Source: Actinospica robiniae DSM 44927 (GTDB lineage Bacteria; Actinomycetota; Actinomycetes; Streptomycetales; Catenulisporaceae). From it: a stretch of 64,000 nucleotides of DNA. The notes under the pieces were generated by a model that saw only the letters and a list, made by a program, of their open reading frames with translations, was not told the DNA's origin and made no database searches. Positions within the stretch are counted from its first letter, which is position 1; every line of letters begins with the position of its first letter. The position numbers were made by a program, and so were the translations under genes. The stretch spans positions 7,484,154 to 7,548,153 of the forward strand of contig NZ_KI632511.1 in assembly GCF_000504285.1 (NCBI RefSeq), written 5' to 3'. Below are positions 1 through 9,676 of this stretch, piece after piece.

Positions 1-177
1 GAGGCGATCGCCCGCGCGGTCGCCCGCAGCGAGGCCGGCGACACCGTGGTGGTGGCCGGCAAGGGACACGAACAAGGTCAGGAGATCGCCGGAGTGATCC
101 ACCCCTTCGACGACGCGGCGGTCCTGCGCGCCGCGATCCAGCACGCCGCGGCCGGGCGAGAGGCGGCGCACGGGTGA
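1..177 (+). CDS. murE: UDP-N-acetylmuramoyl-tripeptide synthetase MurE, 3' end (partial)
   Basis: The open frame enters from the left edge and stops at a TGA at 175-177. The visible 58 residues contain a GKGHEQGQ stretch, the C-terminal signature of MurE (Mur ligase family), which adds meso-diaminopimelate to UDP-MurNAc-L-Ala-D-Glu in the cytoplasm. The next gene, murF, starts on the GTG that overlaps this stop (GTGA), so the two are translationally coupled. Position directly before murF in a dcw cluster supports the call. The catalytic centre lies outside the window. Confidence 0.9.
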   Translation, partial: EAIARAVARSEAGDTVVVAGKGHEQGQEIAGVIHPFDDAAVLRAAIQHAAAGREAAHG

Positions 178-1613
178 TCGCACTCACGCTCGGCGAACTC
201 GCCCGGATCGTGGACGGCGAGCTCGCCCCCGGAACCGACCCCGCGATCACCGTCACCGGCCCCGCCTTCCTCGACTCGCGCGAGATCGTGCCGGGCGGCC
301 TGTTCGCCGCCTTCGACGGCGAGCAGGCCGACGGACACGACTACGCCTCCTCGGCGATCGAGGCGGGCGCCGCGGCGATGCTCGGCAGCCGGGACGCGGG
401 CGTGCCCGGGGTCCTGGTGCCCGACGTGGAGGCGGCCCTCGGCCGGCTGGCCCGGGAGGTGCTGCTGCGGCTGACCGGCACCACGGTGATCGCGCTCACC
501 GGCTCCTCCGGCAAGACCTCGACCAAGGACATGCTCGGCCAGGTGCTCTCCGGCCACGGCCCGACCGTGTTCACCGAGGGTTCCTTCAACAACGAGAAGG
601 GCCTTCCGCTCACCGTCCTGCGGGCCGATCAGGACACGAAGTTCCTGGTGCTGGAGATGGGCGCCCGCGGCATCGGTCATATCAAATACCTGTGTGAACT
701 GGCCCCGCCCCGCGTCGGCCTGGTGCTCAACATCGGCAGCGCCCACGCAGGCGAGTTCGGCTCGAAGGAGCAGACCGCGCTGGCCAAGGGCGAGCTGATC
801 GAGGCGCTGCCGCCGGAGGGTCTGGCCGTGCTCAACGCCGACGACCCCTACGTGGCCGAGATGGAGGTGCGCACCGTGGCGGAGACGATCACCTTCGGCG
901 AGCACCCCTCCGCCCGGGTGCGCGCCGAGGACGTCGAGCTCGACCAGAACGGCTGCCCGTCGTTCACCCTCGTGCTCAGTGCCGCCGACGCTTCGTTGAG
1001 CCGAGCCGAGCCGGACCTTGCCGACGCCGCGTCGGCGCGCGTGGCCCTCCAGGTCGTCGGGGAGCACCACGTCTCCAACGCCCTGGCCGTGGCCGCCGTC
1101 TGTCTCGGCGTGGGCATGTCCGTACCCGAAGTCGCCGCCGGCCTGGCCGCGGCGCGGGCGCTGAGCGGCGGCCGGATGGCCGTGACCGCCCGGCCCGACG
1201 GCGTCGTCGTGATCGACGACGCCTACAACGCCAACCCGGAGTCGGTGCGAGCCGGTCTCAAAGCCCTGGTCACCCTGGCGCGCTCGCGCCCGGGCGCGCG
1301 GTCGTGGGCGGTGCTCGGCCACATGGCAGAGCTCGGCGACCGCTCGGTGGAGGAGCATGACGCGATCGGCCGTTTGGCCGTACGCTTGCGCATCGACCGG
1401 CTGGTGGCCGTCGGCGCCGAAGCCGCGATGATCCACGCCGGTGCCGGCCACGAGGGCTCCGGCGGCCAGGAGACCACACTGGTGGCCGATTCGGACGAGG
1501 CGATCGCGCTGCTGCGCGAGCAGCTGCGTCCGGGGGACGTCGTGCTGGTGAAGGCGTCCCATTCCGTCGGCCTGCGCCGGGTGGCCCGAGCCCTGCTGGA
1601 GGATCCACAGTGA
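174..1613 (+). CDS. murF: UDP-N-acetylmuramoyl-tripeptide--D-alanyl-D-alanine ligase MurF
   Basis: 479 residues, the usual MurF length. It joins D-Ala-D-Ala to the UDP-MurNAc-tripeptide with ATP, the last cytoplasmic step of the nucleotide precursor. The N-terminal substrate domain is followed by the ATP loop GSSGKTS near residues 109-116, a central Mur ligase domain with the [10 protein letters not shown] segment, and a C-terminal domain with the [10 protein letters not shown] motif near residue 350. The GTG start overlaps the murE stop and the gene's own stop overlaps the mraY start, so murE-murF-mraY read as one coupled operon. Confidence 0.96.
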   Translation: MIALTLGELARIVDGELAPGTDPAITVTGPAFLDSREIVPGGLFAAFDGEQADGHDYASSAIEAGAAAMLGSRDAGVPGVLVPDVEAALGRLAREVLLRLTGTTVIALTGSSGKTSTKDMLGQVLSGHGPTVFTEGSFNNEKGLPLTVLRADQDTKFLVLEMGARGIGHIKYLCELAPPRVGLVLNIGSAHAGEFGSKEQTALAKGELIEALPPEGLAVLNADDPYVAEMEVRTVAETITFGEHPSARVRAEDVELDQNGCPSFTLVLSAADASLSRAEPDLADAASARVALQVVGEHHVSNALAVAAVCLGVGMSVPEVAAGLAAARALSGGRMAVTARPDGVVVIDDAYNANPESVRAGLKALVTLARSRPGARSWAVLGHMAELGDRSVEEHDAIGRLAVRLRIDRLVAVGAEAAMIHAGAGHEGSGGQETTLVADSDEAIALLREQLRPGDVVLVKASHSVGLRRVARALLEDPQ

Positions 1614-2677
1614 TGAGAGCGGTCCTGTACGCGAGCGTGATCGCGCTGGTGTGCTCGTTGATCGGCACACCGGTGGCGGTCAAGCTCTTCGCCCGTCGCG
1701 GTTACGGACAGGAGATCCGCGAGGACGGCCCGCAGTCGCACCAGGTCAAGCGCGGCACGCCGACCATGGGCGGCACCGTGATCGTCCTGTCCACCCTCAT
1801 CGCCTACTTCGTCACCAAGGGCCTGACCGGCAAGTGGCCGACCAGTTCGGCGCTGCTGGTGCTGTTCCTGATGACCGGTCTGGGCATGGTCGGCTTCCTG
1901 GACGACTTCATCAAGATCTACAAGCAGCGCTCGCTCGGCCTGCGGACCAAGGCGAAGCTGATCGGCCAGTCGGTGGTCGCGATCGCGTTCGCCATCCTGG
2001 TGCTGCACTTCCCCAACTCCATGGGCTACACCCCGGCCAGCGACCACGTCTCCTTCCTCTACGACATCGGCTGGCTGAGCCTGGGCCCGGTGCTGTTCGT
2101 GGTCTTCAGCTACGTGCTGATCTCCGGCTGGTCCAACGCGGTCAACCTCACCGACGGCGCGGACGGCCTGGCCACCGGCGCGTCGGTGATGGCCTTCGCG
2201 GCCTACGTGGTCATCGGCGTCTGGCAGTACGGCCAGAGCTGCGGCAGCGCGCCCAGCCGAGGCTGTTACGAGGTGCGCGACCCGCTCGACCTCGCCATCG
2301 TGGCCGCCTCGCTCATGGGAGCCTGCTTCGGCTTCCTCTGGTGGAACGCGTCGCCGGCCAAGATCTATATGGGCGACACCGGCTCGCTCGCCCTCGGCGG
2401 CGCCTTCGCCGGCCTGTCCATCTGCTCGCGCACCGAGGTGCTGGCCGTGATCATCGGCGGCCTGTTCCTAATCGAGATGTTCTCGGTGGTCATCCAGGTC
2501 GGCTCGTACAAACTCCGGGGTGGCAAACGCGTGTTCAAGATGGCGCCGTTGCATCATCATTTCGAGTTGTTGGACTGGCCAGAGGTCAACGTCGTCATCC
2601 GGTTCTGGATCATCGCGGGACTATGCGTGGCGTTGGGCCTAGGCGTCTTCTACGGCGGGTTCGCCGCGACGAAATGA
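1610..2677 (+). CDS. mraY: phospho-N-acetylmuramoyl-pentapeptide transferase MraY
   Basis: 355 residues with about ten hydrophobic segments. MraY transfers phospho-MurNAc-pentapeptide from UDP to undecaprenyl phosphate at the inner face of the membrane, giving lipid I. Family marks seen: the KRGTPTMGG loop near residue 45, [10 protein letters not shown] near residues 179-188 with the Asp residues used for Mg2+, [10 protein letters not shown] near residue 254 and the MAPLHHHFE histidine motif near residue 313. The start may be GTG 1610 or the adjacent ATG 1613; both overlap the murF stop. The stop overlaps the murD ATG. Confidence 0.97.
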   Translation: MMRAVLYASVIALVCSLIGTPVAVKLFARRGYGQEIREDGPQSHQVKRGTPTMGGTVIVLSTLIAYFVTKGLTGKWPTSSALLVLFLMTGLGMVGFLDDFIKIYKQRSLGLRTKAKLIGQSVVAIAFAILVLHFPNSMGYTPASDHVSFLYDIGWLSLGPVLFVVFSYVLISGWSNAVNLTDGADGLATGASVMAFAAYVVIGVWQYGQSCGSAPSRGCYEVRDPLDLAIVAASLMGACFGFLWWNASPAKIYMGDTGSLALGGAFAGLSICSRTEVLAVIIGGLFLIEMFSVVIQVGSYKLRGGKRVFKMAPLHHHFELLDWPEVNVVIRFWIIAGLCVALGLGVFYGGFAATK

Positions 2678-4197
2678 GCACCGTGAGCACCGTGAACGGC
2701 AAGGACAAGGCCACCGGCGCGGACTGGCGCCGACCCGACCCGGACGGCCGGGCCACCGTGCCGTGGCAGGGCCTGCGGGTGTGCGTGGTCGGCGCCCGGG
2801 TGGTGGGCATCTCCGCCGCGGAGGTACTGCTCGGGCTCGGCGCGCACGTCGTCCTGTGCGACCGCTACGACGACGAGCAGACCACTCAGCGGGCCACCCG
2901 CGTCGCCGAACTCGGCGCGGTGCTGCGCCTGGGCGATGACAAGACCCTGCCGGAGGACTGCGAGCTGCTCGTGGTCGTGCCCGGCATCCCGCCGACCGCC
3001 CCCATCGTGGCGGCCGCGCGGGAGGCCGGGATCCCGATCTGGGGCGACGCGGAGCTCGCCTGGCGGCTGCGCAAGCCGCTGCCGGACGGCGGCTACGCAC
3101 CCTGGGTCGGCCTGACCGGCACCAACGGCAAGACCACCGCCGTGCGGATGCTCGCCTCGATGCTCGAGGCGGCCGGCCGGCGCGCGGTCGCCTGCGGCAA
3201 CGTCGGCTTCCCGCTGGTGGACGCGGTCGTCGCGGCCGAGCCGTACGAGGTGCTGGCGATCGAGTTCTCCAGCTTCCAGCTCTACTGGTCCGAGTCGCTG
3301 AGCCTGCAGGCCGCCGCGGTGCTCAACATCGCGCCGGACCACCTGGACTGGCACGGCACGATGGAGGACTACGTCGCGGCCAAGGCCCGGATCTACGAGC
3401 GCTGCCAGGTCGCCTGCGTCTACAACGCCGCCGACCCGATCACCGAGCGGATGGTCGAGGAGGCGGACGTGGTCGAGGGCTGCCGGGCCATCGGCTTCAC
3501 CCTCGGCGCCCCCGGGCTGTCCATGTTCGGCGTGGTGGACGGCATCCTGGCCGACCGGGCGTTCATCGAGGACCGCCGGACCTCGGCGGCCGAGCTCGGC
3601 ACGATCTTCGACGTGGAGCCGCACGCCCCGCACAACATCGCCAACGGCCTCGCCGCCGCGGCGCTGGCCCGGGCGCACGGCGTGCCGGTCGAGGCGGTGC
3701 GCGACGGCCTGCGCAACTTCCGCCCGGACCCGCACCGGATCGAGTTCATCGCCGTCCTCGACGGCGCCGACTACGTGGACGACTCGAAGGCCACGAACAC
3801 GCACGCGGCCGCCGCGTCGCTCGCGGCCTACGAGCACATCGTGTGGATCGCCGGCGGCCTGGCCAAGGGCGCCGAGTTCGACACCCTGGTGGAGAAGGCC
3901 GCCAAGCGCCTGCGCGGCGTGGTCCTGCTCGGCCAGGACCGGGCCCTGATCGCCGAAGCGCTGCGGGCCAAGGCCCCCGACGTCCCGATCGCCGACATCG
4001 GCGGCGCCGACACCGGCCTGGACGCCCAGACCGCGATCGAAGCGGCCCTCGACGCCGCCGCCGGGTTCGCCCAGCAGGGCGACACCGTGCTGCTCGCCCC
4101 CGCCTGCGCCTCGATGGACCTGTTCGTCTCCTACAACCAGCGCGGCGAGATCTTCGCCGAGCGGGTCCGCGCCCGCAAGGCGGCGCAGGCCGGGTAG
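2674..4197 (+). CDS. murD: UDP-N-acetylmuramoylalanine--D-glutamate ligase MurD
   Basis: 507 residues from the ATG overlapping the mraY stop (ATGA); a GTG at 2683 is an alternative. MurD adds D-Glu to UDP-MurNAc-L-Ala. The ATP loop GTNGKTT is at about residues 149-155, followed by the EFSSFQL and [11 protein letters not shown] motifs of the central domain and the [10 protein letters not shown] motif of the C-terminal domain. The glycine-rich N-terminal loop reads GARVVGIS, whereas MurD usually has GLGxSG or GLGxTG, so the UDP-binding loop is atypical. The reading frame stays open far upstream, but that part is a shadow of mraY. A strong hairpin follows the gene, ending this part of the dcw operon. 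Confidence 0.95.
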   Translation: MSTVSTVNGKDKATGADWRRPDPDGRATVPWQGLRVCVVGARVVGISAAEVLLGLGAHVVLCDRYDDEQTTQRATRVAELGAVLRLGDDKTLPEDCELLVVVPGIPPTAPIVAAAREAGIPIWGDAELAWRLRKPLPDGGYAPWVGLTGTNGKTTAVRMLASMLEAAGRRAVACGNVGFPLVDAVVAAEPYEVLAIEFSSFQLYWSESLSLQAAAVLNIAPDHLDWHGTMEDYVAAKARIYERCQVACVYNAADPITERMVEEADVVEGCRAIGFTLGAPGLSMFGVVDGILADRAFIEDRRTSAAELGTIFDVEPHAPHNIANGLAAAALARAHGVPVEAVRDGLRNFRPDPHRIEFIAVLDGADYVDDSKATNTHAAAASLAAYEHIVWIAGGLAKGAEFDTLVEKAAKRLRGVVLLGQDRALIAEALRAKAPDVPIADIGGADTGLDAQTAIEAALDAAAGFAQQGDTVLLAPACASMDLFVSYNQRGEIFAERVRARKAAQAG

Positions 4198-4222
4198 CCA
4201 CCGCAATGAACTGATAACGAGC

Positions 4223-4256
4223 CGAGCCGCGTGAGCCACCCGAGTCACGCGGCTCG
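4223..4256 (+). terminator. hairpin terminator after murD
   Basis: Perfect 12-bp inverted repeat (CGAGCCGCGTGA and its complement) around a 10-nt loop, 26 bp past the murD stop. There is no U-tract, as is common in actinomycetes. It separates the murF-murD block from the inserted genes and ftsW. Confidence 0.75.
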
Positions 4257-4334
4257 TCGCATGTCACGGTGATGGTGGCGAAGAAACAGGCGTCGCGGGG
4301 GTGCCGGTCGTATTTCGGGCTTATCTTCTGACGC

Positions 4335-5228
4335 ATGGTCACTTCCACACACGAGACCCTGCACCGATTCTTCCGAGACCATCCGGAAGAGATCGACCGG
4401 ACCTTTCACGCCGTGGGATTGAAGACGTTCCCGCCGACCGTGAAAGCCTGGGAACTGTCGAACGACGTGACGACGTTCGCCCCGCTCGAGCGCCGCGTCG
4501 ATTCGGTGATGCGCCTCCAAGCGGCAGACGGACACACTTTCATCGTCGTATTCGAGGCCCAAAGCAGGCCGGACAAGGCCAAGCAGCGCAGCCGGCCTTA
4601 CTACGTCGCCTATCTGCACGAGCGTTATCAGTGCCCGGTAATGCTCGTCGTGATCTGCCAGGACCTGGACACGGCGGCGTGGGCGCGCACTCCTGTCCGG
4701 ATCTCGACGCGTTTCTGGACGAGTCTCGAGCTGAACCCGTGGGTGCTCGGCCCGGAGAACGTGCCGATTCCGGCGGAGATCGACGCGTCGAACGTCCACC
4801 TCGGCGCGCTTTCGGTGATCATCCATGGTCGAGATGTCGATGAAACGGCCCTGCGCAGGCTCGCCGATGCCGTGCTCCAGGCCGGCGACGAGATCTACGC
4901 CGACCTCGGCACCTACGTCCAACTCGGGCTCGGTTCCCTTCCCGCCGCACACATCTGGAGGAAGATGATGACTATGGACCTCGAAACGCTGCGCACGTCC
5001 CCGATCCTCCGGGAGATCCTGGACGATCACGACAGCGACGTCAAAGCTGCCAACGTCCTTCGCATCCTGAACGCGCGCTCGATCGAGCTGGACAACGACC
5101 AGCGTTCGAGGATCACCGACTGCACCGACGTGGCGCGGCTCGACGCGTGGTTCGACGCGGCGATCGACGCCGCGTGCGCCGCGGACGTCTTCGCCGCGCA
5201 CGCCCCGGCCGAAGCTGACACCCCGTAA
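4335..5228 (+). CDS. Rpn/PD-(D/E)XK nuclease-like family protein
   Basis: 297 residues, no signal peptide or membrane segment. It resembles a protein family abundant in Streptomyces: an N-terminal THETLHRFF helix, ERRVDSVMRL near residue 60, VVFEAQSRPDKAKQRS near residue 80 and RPYYVAYLHERYQCPV. The D...E-x-Q spacing fits a PD-(D/E)XK core as in Rpn-like transposase-associated nucleases; this fold assignment is inference and the role of the family is not established. A possible -10 TTATCT lies 8 nt before the ATG, so the mRNA may be nearly leaderless. Codon use looks less GC3-biased than in the neighbouring mur genes, and the gene interrupts murD-ftsW, which points to an insertion. Confidence 0.6.
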   Translation: MVTSTHETLHRFFRDHPEEIDRTFHAVGLKTFPPTVKAWELSNDVTTFAPLERRVDSVMRLQAADGHTFIVVFEAQSRPDKAKQRSRPYYVAYLHERYQCPVMLVVICQDLDTAAWARTPVRISTRFWTSLELNPWVLGPENVPIPAEIDASNVHLGALSVIIHGRDVDETALRRLADAVLQAGDEIYADLGTYVQLGLGSLPAAHIWRKMMTMDLETLRTSPILREILDDHDSDVKAANVLRILNARSIELDNDQRSRITDCTDVARLDAWFDAAIDAACAADVFAAHAPAEADTP

Positions 5229-5237
5229 CATCCCTCC

Positions 5238-5669
5238 ATGACGGTTGAGATCTCCCCGCTCGAGTCCGTGACCTCCGAGGTGGTCGAGGCGTTCGACCGG
5301 CTGCTGCCGCAGCTTTCGGCGCACGCGAAGCCGATCGGGGCGGCGGAGCTGGAGGCGCTGCTCGGGTGGCAGGGCACGACGGTGCTGCTGGCGCGGCTGG
5401 ACGGGCGGATCGTGGGGACGCTGACGCTCGTGCTCTTCCCGATCCCGAGCGGGCTGCGGGCCTGGGTCGAGGACGTGGTGGTGGACTCCTCGGCGCGCGG
5501 GAACGGGGTGGGGGCGGCGCTGACCACGCACGCGCTGGGGCTGGCCCGGACGGCGGGGGCGCGGACGGTCGATCTGACGTCGCGTCCGTCGCGGATGGCG
5601 GCGCGGCGGCTTTACGAGGGGCTCGGGTTCGGGGTGCGCGACTCGCGGCTCTACCGCTATCAGCTCTAG
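5238..5669 (+). CDS. GNAT-family N-acetyltransferase
   Basis: 143 residues, one GNAT domain. The acetyl-CoA binding segment is seen as VEDVVVDSSARGNGVGAAL (motif A, R/Q-x-x-G-x-G/A type) near residues 80-98, and the C-terminal RLYEGLGF near residue 125 is motif B. The substrate is unknown. The start is ATG 5238; a -10 box TAACAT (5226-5231) overlaps the stop codon of the previous gene and lies 6 nt from the ATG, so it may be transcribed separately and without a leader. With the preceding nuclease-like gene it forms the insertion between murD and ftsW. Confidence 0.85.
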   Translation: MTVEISPLESVTSEVVEAFDRLLPQLSAHAKPIGAAELEALLGWQGTTVLLARLDGRIVGTLTLVLFPIPSGLRAWVEDVVVDSSARGNGVGAALTTHALGLARTAGARTVDLTSRPSRMAARRLYEGLGFGVRDSRLYRYQL

Positions 5670-5715
5670 CCGACGCCCGCGCCGGCACCCACGCCGAGCC
5701 CCGCGTTCCCCGCGT

Positions 5716-5749
5716 CTTGCACCGGTCCCCGGCCCGTGTGCGCTAACCT
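5716..5749 (+). promoter_or_regulatory. candidate promoter for ftsW-murG-murC-ftsQ
   Basis: TTGCAC at 5717-5722 and TAACCT at 5744-5749 lie upstream of ftsW. The 21-bp spacer is longer than ideal, so the -35 assignment is weak. A promoter is needed somewhere here because a terminator and a non-dcw insertion separate ftsW from murD. Confidence 0.35.
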
Positions 5750-5794
5750 CGCCGGTAGGCGTGGCGGGGCGGAAAGGGCAAAGGGCTGACGGCA

Positions 5795-7087
5795 ATGGGC
5801 TGGATCGGGCAGGCGCGGACCGGGCTCGTCCAGGCCCGACGTTGGCTGCTGCATCCGATGGCCCCTTACTTCATGCTGATCGGCGCGACCACGCTGCTGG
5901 TCGGCATCGGCCTGCTCGAGGTGTATTCGGCCTCGACGACGAACAACCTGGTCTCCGGAAAGCCGGAGCTCGGCACGATCACGAAGCAGGCGGTCTCCGC
6001 GGCGATCGGGGTGCCGCTGCTGGCGGTGGCGGCGCGGCTGCCGGTCCGCTTCTACCGGCTGCTGGCCTATCCGCTGCTGCTCGTGTCGCTGTTGCTGCTG
6101 CTCATGGTGCTCGCCTTCGGGCAGGTCTCGACCGGCGGCAACCAGAACTGGCTCGAGTTCGGGCCGCTGACCATCCAGCCGAGCGAGTTCGCCAAGTTCG
6201 CGCTCGTGCTCTGGGGCGCGGATCTGCTCGACCGCAAGGAGAAGCGGCTCGCCAGCTGGGACCACCTGATCGTGCCGCTGCTGCCGATGGCCGGCCTGAT
6301 CATCGGACTGGTCATGCTGGGCGGGGACATGGGCACGTCCATGGTGATAGCGGCCATCGCGTTCGCCCTGCTGTGGGTGGTGGGCGCGCCCGGGCGGCTG
6401 TTCACCGTCACCTCCGCCGGGGCGGGCGGGCTGGCCACGCTGGCGGTGCTGATGCGGCCCAGCCGGGTGCGCCGGTTCACCGAGTTCCTCTCCAGCACCT
6501 CCGCCGACCCGACCGGCACCGGCTACCAGGCCGCGCAGGGCTTCTCCGCGCTCTCCTCCGGCGGCTGGTTCGGCGTCGGGCTCGGGGCCAGCCGGGAGAA
6601 GTGGGGCCAGCTGCCCGAGGCGCAGACCGACTTCATCTTCGCCATCATCGGCGAGGAGCTCGGCCTGATCGGCGCGCTGGCCGTGCTCGCCCTGTTCATC
6701 GTGCTCGGATACGCCGGGCTGCGGATAGCGATGCAGGCCACGGACGGCTTCGTCCGCCTCGCCTCGGCTGCGGTCACCGGCTGGCTGATGGCGCAGACCC
6801 TGATCAACCTCGGCGCGGTGCTCGGCGTGCTGCCGATCGCGGGCGTGCCGCTGCCGTTCGTCTCCTACGGCGGGTCCTCGCTGCTGCCCTCGCTGGCGGC
6901 GGTCGGGATGCTGCTCTCCTTCGCCCGTTCGCAGTACCGGCAGGGCACCGGCGCCCCGGCCGCCGCGGACGGGGACGGGCCGCGGGACGGCGCAGGCTAC
7001 GCCTCCTCATCCGCACCCGCTAAGCTCGGCTCCCGGCCGCCGAGCGCCCGTGGCCGAGCCGCCGAGAAGTTGGGACATGCCCCGTGA
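5795..7087 (+). CDS. ftsW: peptidoglycan glycosyltransferase FtsW (SEDS family)
   Basis: 430 residues with about ten membrane segments. FtsW is the division-specific SEDS lipid II polymerase working with the cognate class B PBP. Seen: GQVSTGGNQNWLEFGPLTIQPSEFAK-type loop in mid-protein (SEDS signature, with the QPSEFAK part near residue 128), the GGWFGVGLGASREKWGQLPEAQTDFIFAIIGEELG region, which holds the conserved Asp, and VPLPFVSYGGSSLL near residue 350. A disordered, Ala/Gly/Pro-rich tail follows. The stop overlaps the murG GTG. Confidence 0.94.
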   Translation: MGWIGQARTGLVQARRWLLHPMAPYFMLIGATTLLVGIGLLEVYSASTTNNLVSGKPELGTITKQAVSAAIGVPLLAVAARLPVRFYRLLAYPLLLVSLLLLLMVLAFGQVSTGGNQNWLEFGPLTIQPSEFAKFALVLWGADLLDRKEKRLASWDHLIVPLLPMAGLIIGLVMLGGDMGTSMVIAAIAFALLWVVGAPGRLFTVTSAGAGGLATLAVLMRPSRVRRFTEFLSSTSADPTGTGYQAAQGFSALSSGGWFGVGLGASREKWGQLPEAQTDFIFAIIGEELGLIGALAVLALFIVLGYAGLRIAMQATDGFVRLASAAVTGWLMAQTLINLGAVLGVLPIAGVPLPFVSYGGSSLLPSLAAVGMLLSFARSQYRQGTGAPAAADGDGPRDGAGYASSSAPAKLGSRPPSARGRAAEKLGHAP

Positions 7088-8217
7088 CCGAAGATCGACC
7101 GCTGCACGCGGTGCTGGCCGGCGGCGGGTCCGCCGGGCACATCGAGCCGGCGCTGGCGCTGGCCGACGCGCTGCGCCGACGCGATCCGCGGTCCTCGATC
7201 ACCTGCCTCGGCACCACCAAGGGCCTGGACACCAAGCTCATTCCGGAGCGCGGCTACCCGCTCGAGCTGATCCCGGCCGTGCCCATGCCGCGTAAACCCA
7301 CCATGGACGTGTTCACCGTGCCGTCCCGGCTGGCCGGCACCGTGCGCCGGGCCGCCGAGATCCTGGACAAGGTGGAGGCGGACGTCGTGGTGGGGTTCGG
7401 CGGGTACGTCTCGCTGCCGGCCTACTTCGCCGCGCGGCGCCGCAGCGTGCCGATCGTGGTGCACGAGGCGAACGTGCGGCCGGGCCTGGCCAACCGGGTC
7501 GGCTCGCGGATGACCGCCTGGATCGCCACCGGCTCGCCGGACTGCCGCCTGAGCGGCGGCCGCTACCTGGGCATGCCGCTGCGGCAGATGATCTCGCGGC
7601 TCGACCGCCCGGCGCTGCGGGACGAGGCGCTGGCGTTCTTCGGCCTCACGCCGGGCCGCCCCACGCTGCTGGTCTACGGCGGTTCGCAGGGCGCGCGCCG
7701 GCTCAACGAGGCGATCGAGGGCGCGGCCGGCGCCCTGTCCGAGGCCGGGGTGCAGATCCTGCACGCGGTCGGCCGGGGCAACTGGCGCGACCAGGACGTC
7801 TTCCCGGTCGCCGGCGCCGCCTACGTGCGGGTGCCCTACCTGGACCGGATGGACTACGCCTACGCGGCCGCCGACCTGGTGCTGGGCCGCGGCGGGATGA
7901 TGACCTGCTCGGAGCTCGCCGCGGTCGGCCTGCCCGCGGTGTACGTGCCGCTGCCCGTCGGCAACGGCGAGCAGCGGCTCAACGCCCAGCCGGTGGTCCG
8001 GGCGGGCGGCGGCATCCTGGTGCAGGACGAGCAGCTGACCCCGGCCTGGCTGCTGGAGCACGCGCTCCCGCTGCTGACCGACCCGGTCCGGCTGGCCGAG
8101 ATGGGCGCCGCGGCCGCCGCGTTCGGCCGCCGCGACGGCGACGAGGCGCTCGCCGATCTGGTGTACGAAGCGGCCGGAAGCGCGGGAAAGCCGCCGACTG
8201 AGGCGCAAGGAGCGTAA
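7084..8217 (+). CDS. murG: UDP-GlcNAc--lipid I N-acetylglucosaminyltransferase MurG
   Basis: 377 residues, GT28 family, peripheral on the inner membrane face. MurG adds GlcNAc to lipid I to give lipid II. The N-terminal glycine loop GGGSAGHIEPALALA (residues 9-23), the second loop GGSQGARRLNEA (about 199-210) and the donor-binding GRGGMMTCSELAAVGLP (about 268-284) are present. The GTG start overlaps the ftsW stop; the TAA stop shares its last base with the murC ATG. Confidence 0.96.
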   Translation: MTEDRPLHAVLAGGGSAGHIEPALALADALRRRDPRSSITCLGTTKGLDTKLIPERGYPLELIPAVPMPRKPTMDVFTVPSRLAGTVRRAAEILDKVEADVVVGFGGYVSLPAYFAARRRSVPIVVHEANVRPGLANRVGSRMTAWIATGSPDCRLSGGRYLGMPLRQMISRLDRPALRDEALAFFGLTPGRPTLLVYGGSQGARRLNEAIEGAAGALSEAGVQILHAVGRGNWRDQDVFPVAGAAYVRVPYLDRMDYAYAAADLVLGRGGMMTCSELAAVGLPAVYVPLPVGNGEQRLNAQPVVRAGGGILVQDEQLTPAWLLEHALPLLTDPVRLAEMGAAAAAFGRRDGDEALADLVYEAAGSAGKPPTEAQGA

Positions 8218-9668
8218 TGAGCAACATCCACGACCTCTACCACCAGCGGCTCGACCCGGTGCCGCCGGCCGAGCAGCTCGGCCGGGTGCACTTCGTCGGG
8301 ATCGGCGGCGTCGGCATGGCCCCGGTCGCCCGGGTCGCGCTGGAGCGCGGGCTGCCCGTCTCCGGCAGCGACATCAAGCGCACCGCGGTCGTCGAGGAGC
8401 TCGAGCGCGACGGCGCGGTCATCTCGATCGGCCAGAAGCCGGAGAACCTCGAGGGCGTGGACACGGTGGTGGTCAGCACTGGGCTGCGCGGCGACAACGT
8501 CGAGATGCTCGCCGCCAGGGAACGCGGCCTGACGGTGGTGCACCGCGCCACCATGCTCGCCTCGCTGATGGTCGGGCGCACAGCGGTGGTGGTCGCGGGC
8601 ACGCACGGGAAGACCACGACGACCTCGATGATCGCGGTCGCCCTCACCGAGCTCGGCGAGGACCCGTCCTACGCGGTCGGCGGCGAGATCGGGGCGACCG
8701 GGATAAGCGGCCGGTCCGGCCGCGGCCCGGTGTTCGTGGCCGAGGCCGACGAGGCCGACGGCACCTTCCTGCACTACCGGCCGGACATCGCGGTCATCAC
8801 CAACGCCGAGCTCGACCACCCGGACTACTTCGAGTCCGTCGACGCGGTGCACGAGGCCTTCAAGGCCTTCGTGGAGCGGATCAAGCCCGACGGCGTGCTC
8901 GTCGTGTGCTGCGACGACCCGGGCGCGCGGATCGCCCTGGCGCACGCGAGGTCCCGCGGCCTGCGCACGGTCAGCTACGGCTTCTCCGACGCCGCCGACG
9001 TGCACATCTCCGACGTCACCTTCGCCGGCGGCCGCTCGGCGGCGAAGCTGGGCGCCGAGGCGGACGTGGTCGGCCTCGAACTGAACCTGACCGGCCGTCA
9101 CAACGTGGAGAACGCGGCCGCCGCCTGGGCCGTGCTGACCACGCTCGGCTTCGCGCCCGAGGCCGCGGCCGGCTCGCTGACGCACTTCACCGGGGCGCGG
9201 CGGCGGATGGAGCTCAAGGGCGAAGCGGCCGGCGTGCGCGTGTACGACGACTACATGCACCACCCGACCGAGATCGCCGCGACCCTCGCCGCGTACCGGG
9301 AGCTGGCCGGGGACGGGCGGCTCGTCGTCGCGTTCCAGGCGCAGCGCTACTCCCGGGCCAAGACCTTCCTGCGCCAGTACGGCGCCCCGCTCGGCGCGGC
9401 CGACTTCGTCGTGGTGCTCGAGGTCTATCCCGGCTCGGGTGAGGACCCGATCCCGGGCGTGAACGGCTCGGTCATCGCCGAGGACGTGCCGCTGCCGGCC
9501 GCGCAGGTCGCGTTCGAGCCGGTGACCGCCGACGTGGCCCCGCTGCTGGCCGAACTGGTCGAGGCGGGCGACGTGGTGGTCACGGCGGGCGCGGGCGACG
9601 TGACCACCGTGGGCCCGGCCCTGCTCGAGCTGCTGCGCCGGCGCGCCGTCCAGGTCACCCGGCGGTGA
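8217..9668 (+). CDS. murC: UDP-N-acetylmuramate--L-alanine ligase MurC
   Basis: 483 residues. MurC adds L-Ala to UDP-MurNAc, the first Mur ligase step. The N-terminal Rossmann motif VGIGGVGMAPVA lies near residue 27, the ATP loop GTHGKTTTTSM near residues 128-138, and the YDDYMHHPTEI motif and FQAQRYSR segment mark the C-terminal domain. It overlaps murG by one base (TAATG) and has an AAGGAG ribosome site inside murG. Confidence 0.96.
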   Translation: MSNIHDLYHQRLDPVPPAEQLGRVHFVGIGGVGMAPVARVALERGLPVSGSDIKRTAVVEELERDGAVISIGQKPENLEGVDTVVVSTGLRGDNVEMLAARERGLTVVHRATMLASLMVGRTAVVVAGTHGKTTTTSMIAVALTELGEDPSYAVGGEIGATGISGRSGRGPVFVAEADEADGTFLHYRPDIAVITNAELDHPDYFESVDAVHEAFKAFVERIKPDGVLVVCCDDPGARIALAHARSRGLRTVSYGFSDAADVHISDVTFAGGRSAAKLGAEADVVGLELNLTGRHNVENAAAAWAVLTTLGFAPEAAAGSLTHFTGARRRMELKGEAAGVRVYDDYMHHPTEIAATLAAYRELAGDGRLVVAFQAQRYSRAKTFLRQYGAPLGAADFVVVLEVYPGSGEDPIPGVNGSVIAEDVPLPAAQVAFEPVTADVAPLLAELVEAGDVVVTAGAGDVTTVGPALLELLRRRAVQVTRR

Positions 9669-9676
9669 ACTGAGCG

